Shown one piece after another: positions 21,253 through 33,600 of a DNA stretch of 64,000 bases. Within the stretch, counting starts at the first letter, position 1; each line of letters opens with the position of its first letter. Source of the stretch: Porodaedalea pini. Lineage: Eukaryota; Basidiomycota; Agaricomycetes; Hymenochaetales; Hymenochaetaceae. A program made the translations under genes and the position numbers. The DNA is taken from assembly GCA_002794775.1 (NCBI GenBank), contig NBAY01000055.1, forward strand, positions 186,001 through 250,000, written 5' to 3'. The notes beneath the pieces are model-generated. The model saw only the letters and a program-made list of their open reading frames with translations. It was not told the DNA's origin and did not search any database.

Positions 21253-22343
21253 ATGTCGGAACCCCAAACTCCCGCCGCACCAGCGACAGGAGCTCCGGCA
21301 ATTTCAAATGTGATGATGCAGGAAATCATCAACATGCTGCATGGCCTGGGACTATTGGCAACCCCCAAGCCAGAAGCCTCAGCAGCACCCGTCCCCTCTC
21401 CCCAAACAACGAACAGCAATGGAGGAAGACACATCACCAAACCCAAGGCATTTAATGGCGAGGCTATAAGAAGTTCGAGTGTGCCATCACCCTCTACGTC
21501 GAAGCAAACGCAGGGGACTTTGTGAACGATAAGGACTACTTCCTTTTCGTGTTATCATTCAAGACGGAAGGATCAGCCACACTCTGGGCCCAGAACTTCT
21601 TGGAAAGCATCAAGATGGACGGCTACCTAATCTTCTCGCTCATCAGTCGCCAGAAGTTCAACGAACAACTAGAGAAAGCGTTTGGGGACCCAAATGAATG
21701 CATGAACGCCATGCAAAAATTGGACAGCTGGAAGCACACTCAGGATATCACGGCCGACCAATTCTTCCAGCAGTTCGATATCTATTGCCGCGCAGCAGGA
21801 TACAACGATGACGCCAAAAACGACGACACCCTCATCCACAAGCTGATGAAAGCCTTGGACAGGGAGATCGTATATCGGATCGAAATGAGTGACACAGTCC
21901 CAACCACATACAAAGGTTGGCAAGAAAAAGCCATTCGATTTGACAATGCCAGACGGCAGATGAAGGCCATCAAACAAATGCGAGCTGCCCCATCCAGACC
22001 TCAGGTACCCCCACCGAAACCCACCCAGACATTCGCACCTAGAATCCCTGAAAGGCGCGACGCCACCGGAGTCACATACGGAGGCATGGGGAAGCTGATG
22101 GATGTGTCGCTAGAAGAATTAAGGCGATCAGGTGCCTGCTATTACTGTGGAGGGCAGGGACACCGAAAGGTGAATTGCCCAAAGAGAAAGGAAGTGATAA
22201 GGGCTGTGTTGATGGGGATGGAGCCACAAGAGAGAAAAGTCTGGGCAGACGAGACCGCGACACTCAAGGAGTCAGACTTTGCGGAGGAAGAAGAGGAGGC
22301 GCTCTTTGAGCAGGAGTTGGATTTTGCGGAACCCCAGCAGTGA
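21253..22343 (+). pseudogene. Element F gag, one frameshift
   Basis: Starts MSEPQTPAAPATGAPAIS. A single-base deletion near 21458-21461, compared with C (AACGGACGAGAC), shifts the frame. The rest, from 21522, is open: Gag domain, then the zinc knuckle CYYCGGQGHRKVNC and an acidic tail. The knuckle differs from C (CYYCKESGHLQRNC), so F is a diverged lineage and not just a mutated copy. Confidence 0.88.
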
Positions 22344-22360
22344 ACACAGCACTGACTGGG
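22319..22360 (+). promoter_or_regulatory. Frameshift signal of element F
   Basis: GGATTTT (22319-22325), 7-nt spacer, then stem 22333-22342 with 22350-22360 including the same bulged A. Only the loop differs from C (AACACAG versus AACACGG). Confidence 0.78.
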
Positions 22361-25300
22361 ATAGGTTCAGTTTTGGTTTTCCAAACGGCCATTTTTGATA
22401 ATTCTATGGACTCTGTAGATAATTTAGATAAAACACAAAAAAATGTAAAAAACAATGTCATTCGCAAAAATATTCCTTCTGACCCTGTACCAGTAGTTAG
22501 TAGTATAGATACGCCTACTTATGACGACACTTCTGTCTCATCATTTCGCTCTTTTCCTGTGTCTGAAAATCATGTAAAACCCTATTCCAAATCTTTTAAT
22601 TCTATTTCTTCCTTGGCCGGAACTGAACCGAAATCCGTGAAAAATGAAAACTCGTCGAAACAAGCTGAGAGGAAATCCCAGAGAAATCGCCCTGTCCCCT
22701 TTACGGCACCATGGGTTGTACGGCGTCTCAAAGAGGATAAACTTGAAAGTGCTTTGACGACTCTCCGAGTGTGGATGAAACAGCAGAGGCATGCTGAAGC
22801 GAATGAAGAGACGGTGCGTCAAATCATTGCGCTAGAAGAATCAGATGCCGTGGCAGCTGTTAGGGACCTGAGGGGTCCGAAACGGTTCGTAAGAGGGTCT
22901 CGGGGACAACAGCTCATAGTACCGATTCTCCTCCAAACGACCGACACCGGTAACCAGTTCAAGGTAGATGCACTACTGGACAGTGGCTGCACTGGCTTGT
23001 GTATCAACTGATCCTTCGTTGAAAAGCATCAGATCAAGACAAGAAAGACACCCATCCCAATCCGAGTCTATAATGCAGATGGCACGCTCAACAAGGACAG
23101 CTCAATCACAGAGTTTGTGGAAATGCGCATGACAATAAAGGATCATTCAGAGCGCATCCACTTCACAGTCACAGATCTAGGAAAAACAGATGTGTTCATC
23201 GGACATGAATGGTTAAAGCTGCACAATCCCAACATCGACTGGCAGAAATCCACGATCGAATTTGATCGATGCCCCAATGTATGCGGCTATATCTGTAGTC
23301 TAGAGGACATTGATGCAGACCCCGACGAAAACCTTGATCTGGTGGAACTTGAAGACGGCGATCAGCTCTTCCTCTTCGATTGGGATGGATACATTAAGTC
23401 CGATCCGAGGAAGACGCTGAAGGTCAGGCAACAGGCACTTGAGGAGGTCCCAGACTATGTCAAAGAATTTGCGGACGTCTTCAGCGAACAGGAATTTGAT
23501 CAGTTACCAGAGAGACACCCTTGGGATCATGCTATTGAACTTAAACCGGGCTCAAAACTCTCTGACTGTAAAATCTACCCACTCAGTCCATCAGAACAGG
23601 TGGCACTGGACGAATTCCTCACCGAAAACCTGAGAACTGGCCGCATTCGTAACTCTCAATCCGAGATGGCATCCCCCTTTTTCTTCATCAAAAAGAAGGA
23701 TGGCAAGCTTCGCCCCGTACAGGATTATCGCAAACTCAATGACATGACAGTTAAGAACAAATACCCGTTACCTCTAATCCAAGAGCTCATTGACAAGACA
23801 AAGCAGGCGAAATTCTTTACAAAGCTTGACATACGCTGGGGTTACAATAACATTCAGATTCGAGAGGGCGATGAGTACAAAGCTGCCTTCAGGACAAACC
23901 GCGGTCTATTCGAACCAATGGTCATGTTTTTTGGGCTCACAAATTCACCGGCAACCTTCCAAGGATTTATGAACGAAATCTTCCGAGAACTCGTCAATGA
24001 TGGACACGTCATAGTCTACATGGATGACATTCTGATCTTCGCACGAACCCGCGAACATCATGACAAACTCGTCCGACAAGTCCTGGAAGTGTTACGAGCA
24101 AACAAGCTGTTCTTAAAGCCGGAAAAGTGCAGCTTCACCCAAGAAACTGTGAACTATCTCGGGCATATCCTCAGCAATGGACAGATTCGCATGGATCCCG
24201 CAAAAGTGGCAGGCGTAAAAGATTGGCCAGTTCCTAAGAACAAGAAAGAACTACAGTCTTTCCTTGGGTTCTGCAACTACTACCGCCGCTTTATCCTAGC
24301 GTTCAGTCACTATGTGAAGCCCCTAACAGTGTTGACCGGAGATGTAGAGTGGAAGTGGGAGGTGGAGCAACAAGAGGCCTTTGAATGTCTGAAGCAGAAG
24401 CTCTGTGAGGAGCCTGTACTTGCAGTACCTGCTGATGACGGTCAATTTCGGGTGGAGGCCGATTCGTCGCATTTTGCTAACGGCGCCATTCTGTCCCAAT
24501 TCATTGATGGAAAGTGGCATCCAATTGCATACCGATCGCAAGCGCTTAGCCAAGCAGAGCGCAATTATGAAATCTACGACAAAGAAATGTTTGCGATCAT
24601 GTGTGCGCTGGATGACTGGTGACAATATCTTCTGGGAGCAACAAAAACCATCGAAATCTGGTCGGATCACCTCAACCTCCAATATTTCTGAAAACCCCAG
24701 AAGATTAACCACCGACAAGCGAGATGGCTACAGGAGTTAGCAGACTATGACTTCAAACTGTTTCATAAACCAGGTGCCCTGATGACAAAGGCTGACCTCC
24801 TCTCGAGACGAGCGGACCATGAGAGGGGGGAGAACGACAATATTGACATCATTTTGCTCAAGCCAGACTTATTTGTAAACGCAACACTGCTAGAAGCACT
24901 AGATGCAGACTTTGTCAAACGAATCAAAAGGGTACGAAACAACAGGGACAGGGCAGTTGTGAAGGCGTTAGGAAGGAAGGAGCGAGAGTGGGATGAAGAG
25001 GAAGAAGGGTTGTTGACATGGAAAGGCAGGATCTACATGCCAAAAGACCGCAAACTCCGGGAAGACATCATTCGAAACCATCATGACAGTACACTCGCAG
25101 GACATCCGGGATGCTATAAGACCCATGAGTTGATCACACGCAACTACTGGTGGCCCGGAATCCAATGAGATGTTCGAATGTATATCGAGGGATGCGATGC
25201 GTGCCAACGTACCAAGGCGCACAGAGTGAAACCGCATAACCCTCTGAACCCGAACGAGATCCTGAAAAGTCCTTGGGAAATCATCACGGCAGACCTGATC

Positions 25301-26482
25301 GGTGAACTCCCTGAGTCCAATGGGCATAACGCGATCTGTGTCTTCGTTGACAGGTTCAGTAAACAGGTGCATGCCATCCCTACCTCCATGAGCATAACGT
25401 CAGAAGGAATGGCGAGGCTCTACCGAGATCACGTCTTCAGACTGCATGGCATACCACGAAAGTTTATTCATGACAGAGGATCACAGTTTGAGTCCAAGTT
25501 CATGAATGAACTATACCGATTACTGGGCATCGAGGGAAATCCATCAACAGCATATCACCCACAGACAGATGGTCAGACAGAATGGATAAACCAAGAGATA
25601 GAACAGTACCTCCGTCTCTTCGTTAACCACCATCAGTCAGACTGGGCAGAATGGCTTGCGCTAGCAGAATTCGCGTATAACAACAAGAAACAGATGTCGA
25701 CAGGAGCGTCACCCTTTTTTGTCAACCATGGGAGACACCCGTACAAGGGCACAAATCCTAGACGCGAATTGACCAACGAGTCCGCTAAACAGTTTGCTGA
25801 CCGGATGGCCAAGATCAGGGAGGAAACTGAATCAGCGTTAAGGCATGCGGCCGAAACCATGAAACGCTTCTATGACAGGACAAAGGGAGAATCCATCGAG
25901 TATAAACCTGGGGATAGGGTCATGCTCAAAGGAACTCACTTAAAGACAGACCGTCCTATGAAGAAGCTGGGGGATAAACACTATGGGCCTTTCATCGTTG
26001 AAAAGAAAATCGGCACGTCAGCATACAGGCTTAAACTTCCACGTACATGGAAGAAAGTCTATCCAGTTTTCAATGAAGTGCTCCTCTCCCCATACCACGA
26101 GCCACAGTATACATCGCAGAAGCGAGATCCTCCACCCCCGCCCGAGATTGTTGATGATGTGCTGGAATATGAGGTCGAAAAGGTTGTCGACTCCAAACTG
26201 GTGTGAGGAAAGCTCAAATACCTCGTACATTGGAAAGGGTATCTGAACGAAGAACGCACCTGGGAGCCAATTGAGAATTTGACGAACTCTCAAAAGGCCA
26301 TTGACGAATTTCATAAATCGACTCCCAGTGCTCCTCGTGCCCTCAACACCTTAGAGATGTTGCAGCTGAAGTTCTGACCTGTATTTGAGATGACAGAGCC
26401 TGAGATACTGAGAGGAGTGGCACAGTGGTGGGCCGGTAAGTTCCAGGGTAGGGAACATGGGCGATCGGGACGCTCGCCTTGA
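22340..26482 (+). pseudogene. Element F pol, six nonsense codons
   Basis: Same domain order as pol of C: protease (LLDSGCTGLCIN, Ser after GCTG changed to Leu), RT with YMDD, RNase H, integrase with HHDSTLAGH, CDACQRTK, TADLIGELP, HDRGSQFES and a DGQTE motif, then chromodomain. TGA codons at 23009, 24620, 24689, 25166, 26204 and 26375 each stand where C has CGA, so all are C to T at CpG. Two further missense changes flank motifs. Confidence 0.9.
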
Positions 26483-26494
26483 AAGAGAGGGTCA

Positions 26495-26951
26495 TGTCAT
26501 GGACACTTTTTAATTATGTTATTCTCTTATCATTTTTTCCTTATCTTATTATATCTAATCTCATCTTATCTTATCCAATGTCACTAATCACGCTTATTCC
26601 TGCTTACTCATTATTCATTACGCTCTTTCTCACACTATCCCTACTCGCTGACATACTATGACACTATTGTTCTACAAAGTTCCACAATGTTCTTTCATCT
26701 ATCTTTATGTGGTAGCTAATTCCCTGGTCCGTGCGCAGCCTCTGTAGGGTATATAAGTAGGTAGTCCTCCTGTACTTATCTCTTAGTTTCAACCTGGTCA
26801 ATTCTACCTGGCTACGTCCAGAAGCTGCCCCCTACCTCTGCGCTGTGTCAGCCCCCCCTGGCTCACTGCTCTCTCTCTCTCTCTCCTCTGCCTCCAACTG
26901 AGTTCTGTGTGACCCGGTTACCTTTTGCGTACCCGTAGTCCGTTGCTGACA
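26495..26951 (+). repeat. 3' LTR of element F
   Basis: 457 bp, near identical to the 5' LTR. It is preceded by a purine-rich tract GAAAGAGAGGGTCA and followed by CCTTG. Confidence 0.93.
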
Positions 26952-27675
26952 CCTTGTCTCCAGTCTTGTACTCCACCGAAGTTCCTGCCATCCGATCATG
27001 GTAGCATTTCATGTCCTCAGCTGCCTTGACCAGGTTGTCCTTCATGACATAATGAGTCTCCTTGATGTGCTTCACGAATTCTTCCGCTGACATGTTAGTG
27101 GATGAAGTTCGCATTGTGTTGAAGCTCATGGGATGATGTCCTGTATTCACGTAGAAGGGGGACATCTTTGTTGCCAAGTGTTCGTGGTTGTTGTATGCGA
27201 ACTCTGTGAGGGGGAGCCAGTCCTTCCAGTCCAATTGCTGATGGTTGACGAAGAGCTGAAGGTACTGTTCAAGCTCTTGGTTGACGTGTTCTGTCTGACC
27301 ATCCGTCTGTGGGTGGTATGCCATCAACAGATTGCCTTCAATGTGTAGGAGTTTGTACAGCTCCTTCATCATTGATGCATCGAACTGTGTGCCTTGGTCA
27401 TGGATGATCTTCTTCAGTAATCTGTGGAGGCAGAAGATGTGGTCATGGTACAAATGGGCCATGCCTTCCACTAACAATTTTGTCGTTGTTGGGATCACGT
27501 GCATCTGTTTCGAGAATCTATCCACAAAGACGCAGATTGCGTTATGCCCCTTCGAGTCCGGGAGTTCTCCGATGAGGTCAACTGTAACGATCTCCCAGGG
27601 ACCTTCAGGGATCGCGTTCGAGTGGAGTGGCCTTGACCTTGATGTCCTTAGAGCTTTCGTCCGCTGACAGTGATC
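26952..27675 (-). pseudogene. Fragment G: integrase core (3' half of element P)
   Basis: Minus-strand coding for integrase: zinc-finger end DHCQRTKALRTS, TVDLIGELPDSKGH, HDQGTQFDAS, DGQTEHVNQE. At 27671-27675 it stops at TGATC, where a family 3 LTR begins. Element P at 54330 ends at the same codon in the opposite orientation (GCDR, then CQRTK), so the two are likely halves of one element. Confidence 0.85.
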
Positions 27676-28139
27676 TGTTAGGATCCCAAGTGCACATTCT
27701 CCCATTTCCCTTCTTTCATTGTCTTCACCCTCTCCGACGTCCCTTCCCTCCCTATCCTCACTGGACTCCGTCCAATGTCGCTCCTTCCACTGACGTCACC
27801 CACTTATCGATCGCGTGACCCTTGCACGCGGTCGCGGGCGACGTCGTCCGCTCATTAGTAAGAACATTCCACGACGTTCCATCATATTCCATTTCCCAGG
27901 AACGTCATCCTCCTTATAGTAGTTAGGTCTCACAGGCACTGAGTATATAGGAAGCTCGTTTGCCTGTATTGTCCCTTACCTCAGTATTCTTTGGAATCCA
28001 CAACTGCTTGCTCTTGACAACGTCGTCCGCGACGCTCGTGTGTTTGACTCCTCCCCTCTTCGCTCTTGTGTCTGTGGGCATGGCGGTCGCCTGAAGGGTG
28101 CCCACTATTGTTCTCCCACGTTGCTCGACCTCTGCCCAC
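27676..28139 (+). repeat. Family 3 LTR, first 464 bp (right half of element N)
   Basis: Starts TGTTAGGATCCC. It is cut at CCCAC (28135-28139) by the 3' LTR of H. Its missing last 56 bp plus the duplicated GTGGG are found at 63282-63342 in reverse complement; 464 + 56 = 520 bp, exactly the length of the other LTR of N. Confidence 0.85.
27944..27988 (+). promoter_or_regulatory. TATA box and predicted transcript start of family 3
   Basis: TATATA at 27944-27949 and, 34 bp on, ACCTCAGTATT (27978-27988). That 11-mer complements the primer site next to the 5' LTR of N (63270-63280, minus). Confidence 0.7.
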
Positions 28140-28564
28140 TGTTAGGCGGAAGTCTGGGTGGAACTCAGACTAGGCAACCTCAACATGTGGCACCTGACGG
28201 TGTCGCTGACGTTGTCTGGGACAGGCCGTATCTTGAACATGAAGTTCGGGCGGCGGGTTTACTCAGACTAGGTTGTCGCGGAGGTAAGAGGATTAATACA
28301 AGTCTAAACTAATACAAGGGGGACGAGTCTCACCTATGTCGTCGTGGAGGTAAGAGGAAAAGCAGAACAAGGAGTTCATGCGATTCCTGAGACCTTATAT
28401 TATCTAATGTTACATAAACGAATGGAATGGAATGAATGAAGGTCATGTGGAGGGAGTGTGGGAAATGATTGAAAAGATGATTAAATATAATGAAAAGGAG
28501 TGGTTAAAAGAAAAGAAATGGTAAAAGGAAAATAAAAGAAAAGGTAAAAGTTCAAGTCCTAACA
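28140..28564 (-). repeat. 3' LTR of element H (U5 type b)
   Basis: 425 bp. Compared with the 447-bp LTR of E, it lacks about 22 bp across the TATA region (ACCTTATATTATC), probably a deletion between short TATAT repeats. Left flank CCCAC. Confidence 0.9.
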
Positions 28565-30219
28565 TTACCCCCCCCCCTCAAGGTTGGGCATCCCGACCAA
28601 CCAAGATTGAGGTCGTCTGGTTCAGTGTCGACAAAGTGTGGATGGAGGCGTTGACGAGGGATTTCGAGTTTTCGAGGGGCACCGGGGTGTTTTCGATAGA
28701 ATTCAGCAATCGCCTCCTTTGCGTTCTCGCCAAAGTCCATCTCGGGCTGCCAAGCCGGTTCGTTGTAGCCAACCCACTTGACAAGGTATTGTAGCTTCCC
28801 TCGGTGCAGACGCGAGTCTAGAACTTCCTCGATCTCGTACTCCTCCTCATTGTCGACGATGTCAGGCGGCGGTGGTGGTGGTTGTTTTTGGCTCTCGAAG
28901 GATGGTTCGACGGTGGGCTTTAGCAGGGCCTCGTTGAAGACCGGGTGGACCTTCTTCCATCGCTTGGGGAGCTTGAGCTTGTACGTGCTTGCTCTCACCT
29001 TGCTGACGATGTCGAAGGGGCCATACCACTTGTCTGCGAGTTTCTTTGTCGGCGAGTCCATACTTATATTCCGCCCATCAAGGAAGACCTTGTCCCCAGC
29101 TTTATATTCTACTGAAGTCCCTGCCGTCCAGTCATGGTAGCGCCTCATGTCTTCTGCCGCTTTGACCAGATTGTCCTTCGCGACGCGATGAGTCTCCTTG
29201 ATGTGCTTCGCGAATTCTTCCACTGACATGTTAGCAGATGAGGTTCGCGTCGTGTCGAAGCTCAAAGGGTGGCGTCCTGTATTTGCGTAGAAGGGGGACA
29301 TTTTTGTCGCCGAGTGTTCACGGTTGTTGTATGCCAACTCTGCGAGGGGGAGCCAGTCCTTCCAGTCTGATTGTCGATGATTAATGAAGAGTCGAAGGTA
29401 TTGTTCAAGCTCTTGGTTAATGCATTCCGTTTGACCATCTGTCTGTGGATGGTACACTGTCAACGGGTTGCCTTCGATGTGCAGGAGTTTGTACAGCTCC
29501 CTCATCATTGATGCATCGAACTGTGTGCCTCAGTCCTGGATGATCTTTTTTGGTAGGCCATGGAGGCGGAAGATGTGGTTGCGGTACAACTGGGCCATAC
29601 CTTCCACTGACAACTTTGTCGTCATCGGGATCACGTGCATCTGCTTTGAGAACCTGTCCACGAGGACGCAGATCGCGTTGTGTCCCTTGGAGTTTGAGAG
29701 CTCTCCAATCAGGTCAACCATAACAATTTCCCAGGGACCTTCAGGGACCGCATTTGGATGAAGCAGTCTCAACCTCGATGTTCTTGAGGCTTTCGTCTGT
29801 TGACAACGGTCGCATCCTCGGACGTACGCCCGGACGTCAGAGAACATCGACGCCCACCAGAAATTGCGACGGACGAGCTCTACTGTCTTTGAAGCTCCCA
29901 GATGACCAGCCAGAACCGAGTCGTGGCACTCCCGCAACACGGCTTCCTTCATCGTCGACGGCACGTACACCTTGCCCTTCATCCGCCACAACCCGTCGAC
30001 CTCTGTCATACCCGTCGGCCTCTCCGACTCATCCTGTGCCCTCTGCTCGTCACCCACACATTCCAACACTTCATCCCACGACGTTCTCACCACTCCACGA
30101 TTCAACCACTTCTCCTTGATGAACACAATGCCGTCGTTGTCATCCTTGCCCTCATCGTAGCCCGCTTTGCGTGACAGCAGGTCCGCTTTGCCCATCATCT
30201 TTCCTGACTTGTGTTTGAG
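28565..30219 (-). pseudogene. Element H pol part 1: integrase and chromodomain
   Basis: Minus strand. Chromodomain YEIEEVLDSRLHRGKLQYLVKW and integrase core are in two open pieces (28552-29508 and 29530-30198) separated by a TGA that replaces CGA (29530-29532). MVDLIGELSNSK keeps the first Asp. The zinc finger HDSVLAGH and CDRCQQTK are intact. The segment ends at TTGAG (30215-30219), the target of element Q. Confidence 0.88.
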
Positions 30220-30632
30220 TGTTAGGCGGGAGTCCGGGAGACGACTCGGACTGGGCAGGCCTCGGCTGACTGTCGTCTGGGACGTGCTATACTCGAGCGG
30301 GGACTCGGGACACGCTGTACTCAGGCTAGGTCGTCGCGGAGGTAAGAGGATTAATACAAGACTAAACTAATACAAGGGGGACGAGTCTCACCTAGGTCGT
30401 CGCGGAGGTAAGAGGAAAAGCAGAACAAGGAGTTCATGCAATTCCTGAGACCTTATATAGCGACGACCATGAGACTATATTATCTAATATTACATAAAGG
30501 GTCGGAATGGAACGAATGAAGGTGTTGTGGGAATGATTGTGTAAGATGGGTAAATATAATGAAAAGGACGGATATAATAAAGGAAATGGTAAAAAGGAAA
30601 ATAAAGAAAAGGTGAAAGTTCAGGTTCTAACA
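30220..30632 (-). repeat. 3' LTR of element Q
   Basis: 413 bp, minus-strand TGTTAGAACCTG to CGCCTAACA, U5 type a, hairpin AGTCCG/CGGACT near the end. Confidence 0.95.
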
Positions 30633-33600
30633 TTACCCCCCCTTCAAGGTTGGGCGTCCCGACCAACCATGATCGCGGTCGTCAGGCTCAGTGTCGACGA
30701 AGAGCGGACGGAGTCGTTGACGAGGGATGTCGAGTTTCCGCGGTGCACCGGGATGTTTGAGGTAGAACTCAGCAATCGCCTCCTTCGCGTTCTCGCCGAA
30801 GTCCGTCTCAGGTTGCCATGTCGGTTCATTGTAACCGACCCACTTGACAAGGTACTGTAGTTTCTTTCGGTGCAGACGTGAGTCTAGGACTTCCTCGAGT
30901 TCATATTCCTCCTCGTTGTCGACGATGTCTGGCAGCGGCGGCGGGGGTTGCTTCTGGCTTTCAAAGGATGGTTCGACGGCGGGTTTCAACAGGGCTTCGT
31001 TGAAGACGGGGTGGACTTTTTTCCATCGCTTCGGGAGCTTGAGCTTGTACGCGCTTGCTCCCACCTTGTCGATGATGTCGAATGGACCGTACCACTTGTC
31101 TGCGAGTTTCTTCGTTGGCGAGTCCGTACTTATATTCCACCCGTCGAGGAAGACCTTGTCTCCAGCCTTATATTCCACTGAAGTCCCTGCCGTCCGGTCA
31201 TGGTAGCGCTTCATATCCTCTGCTGCCTTGACCAGATTGTCCTTCGCGACGCGATGAGTCTCCTTGATGTGTTTCGCGAATTCTTCTGCTGACATGTTAG
31301 CAGATGAGGTTCGCGTCGTGTCAAAGCTCAAGGGGTGACGTCCTGTGTTCGCATAGAAGGGGGACATCTTAGTCGCCGAGTGTTCGCGGTTATTGTATGC
31401 GAACTCTGCGAGGGGGAGCCAGTCTTTCCAGTCTGATTGTCGATGGTTAACGAAGAGTCGAAGGTACTGTTCGAGCTCTTGGTTAACACGTTCCATTTGA
31501 CCATCCGTCTGTGGATGGTACGCTGTCGATGGGTTGCCTTCGATGTGCAGGAGTTTGTACAGCTCCTTCATCATCGACGCATCAAATTGCGTGCCTCTGT
31601 CATGGATGATCTTCTTCGGTAGTCCGTGAAGGCGGAAGACATGGTCGCGGTACAACTGAGCCATGCCTTCTGCTGACAACCTCGTCGTCGTCGGGATCGC
31701 GTGCATTTGCTTCGAGAATCTGTCCACGAAGACGCAGATCGCGTTGTGTCCCTTGGAGTCTGGGAGCTCTCCGATTAGGTCAACCGTAACAATTTCCCAG
31801 GGACCTTCGGGGACTGCGTTTGGATGAAGTGGCCTCGACCTCGACGTTCTTAAGGCCTTCGTCCGTTGACAACGGTTGCATCCTCGGACGTATGCTCGGA
31901 CGTCGGAGAAAATCGATGCCCACCAGAAATCGCGACGGACGAGCTCTACCGTCTTCGACGCTCCCAGATGACCAGCTAGCACCGAGTCGTGACACTCCCG
32001 CAACACGGCCTCCTTCAATGTTGACAGCACGTACACCTTGCCTTTCATCCGCCACCATCCGTCAACCTCTGTCATGCCCGTCGGCCTCTCCGACTCGTCC
32101 TGCGCCCTCTGCGCTTCCCTCACTCTGTCCAACACTTCATCACGCGACGTTCTGACCACCCCACGGTTCAGCCACTTCTCTTTGATGAAAATGACACCGT
32201 CATTGTCATCCTTGCCCTGATCGTAGCCCGCCATACGCGATAGTAGGTCGGCCTTGCCCATCGTCTTCCCCGACTTGTGTTCGAGGTGGAAGTCGAATTC
32301 TTCAAGTTCGGTCCGCCAGCGAGCTTGACGATAGCTCAGCTTCTGCACCGACCTGAAGTAGGTGAGGTTGGCATGGTCGGACCAGATTTCGATCTTGTGG
32401 CGAGCGCCGAGGAGATATTGCCGCCATTCCTTGAGCGCCGAAACGATCGCGAGCATCTCTTTGTCGTAGATCTCGTAGTTTCGTTCCGCCGGTTCGAGCG
32501 CTTCTGACCTGTAGGCAATCACCCTCCACTTCCCTTCCTGCTTCTGCAACAACACACCGCCGAGCGCAAAGTTTGACGAGTCCGCTTCTACGCGGAAAGG
32601 GCCCTCGTCGTTGGCAATGGCTAGGACTGGAGGTGAGCAGAGACGTCGTCTCAGCTCCTCGAACGCTTCCTGCTGTTCGGTCTCCCATACCCAGTCCTTC
32701 TTGCCCGTTAATGACATCAACGGCCGGACCACCTTGCTGTAGTCCTTAATAAACCGTCTCAGCCAGTTTCCCATGCCGAGGAACTGTTGTAGCTCCTTGA
32801 GGTTTCGTGGGACCGGCCAGTTCGCAATCGCCTCCGTCTTTTCCGGGTCAGCCTTGATCTCGCCGTTGCCGATGATGTGACCGAGATACTTAACGACCTT
32901 GGCATCGAATTCGCACTTCTCCAGCTTCAAGTACAGGCCGTTTTCCTGGAGGATCTGAAGTACGCGCCTCGACGTGTCGATGTGCTCCTCAATGGTTTCT
33001 GAGAGGATCAGTATGTCGTCGAGGTATACGATGATCAAGTTTGTGTAGATCAGTTCCTTGAAGATGTGGTTGACAAAAGCTTGGAAAGTGGCCGGTGCGT
33101 TGCAAAGACCAAAGAACATCACCGTTGGTTCGAAGAGGCCCATGTTCGTGCGGAAAGCTGCCTTCCACTCGTCACCCTTGCGGATCCGGATATTGTAGTA
33201 TCCCCAGCGAAGGTCAAGCTTAGTGATGTACTTCGCTTTCTTGACCTTGTTGACGAGTTCGTCGATGAGAGGGAGGGGATACTTGTTCTTGATCGTACCG
33301 TCATTGAGCTTACGATAATCCTGGATCGGGCGTAGCGATTTGTCGGCCTTCTTAATGAAGAAGAAGGGTGATGCCATGGGCGATATCGACCGTCGAATGC
33401 GACCCGACTTTAGATTTTCATCAAGGAAGTCCTTGAGTGACTGCTGCTCCGTTGGCGTGAGCGGGTAGATCTTACAGTCGCTCGGTTTGAAGTCAGGCTT
33501 CAAGTCGATGACATGGTCCCAGGGTCGGTGCTCCGGCAGCTTCTCAAAGCCCTTTTCACTGAAAACGTCGGCGTAGTCGTTGAGGTATGCGGGCCAGGAC

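Larger units (their letters stand above)
19938..26951 (+). mobile_element. Element F: complete but decayed family 1 retrotransposon
   Basis: 7014 bp, LTRs of 457 bp each, perfect target duplication CCTTG (19933-19937 and 26952-26956). It is collinear with element C over gag and pol. Six in-frame TGA codons in pol replace CGA codons of C, and gag has a 1-nt deletion. It is therefore dead unless helped in trans. Confidence 0.94.

Noticed and set aside
27676..28139. Solo LTR of family 3
   Set aside because: It is incomplete at its right end, and the missing 56 bp are found at 63282 with the matching target copy. It is half of a split LTR.
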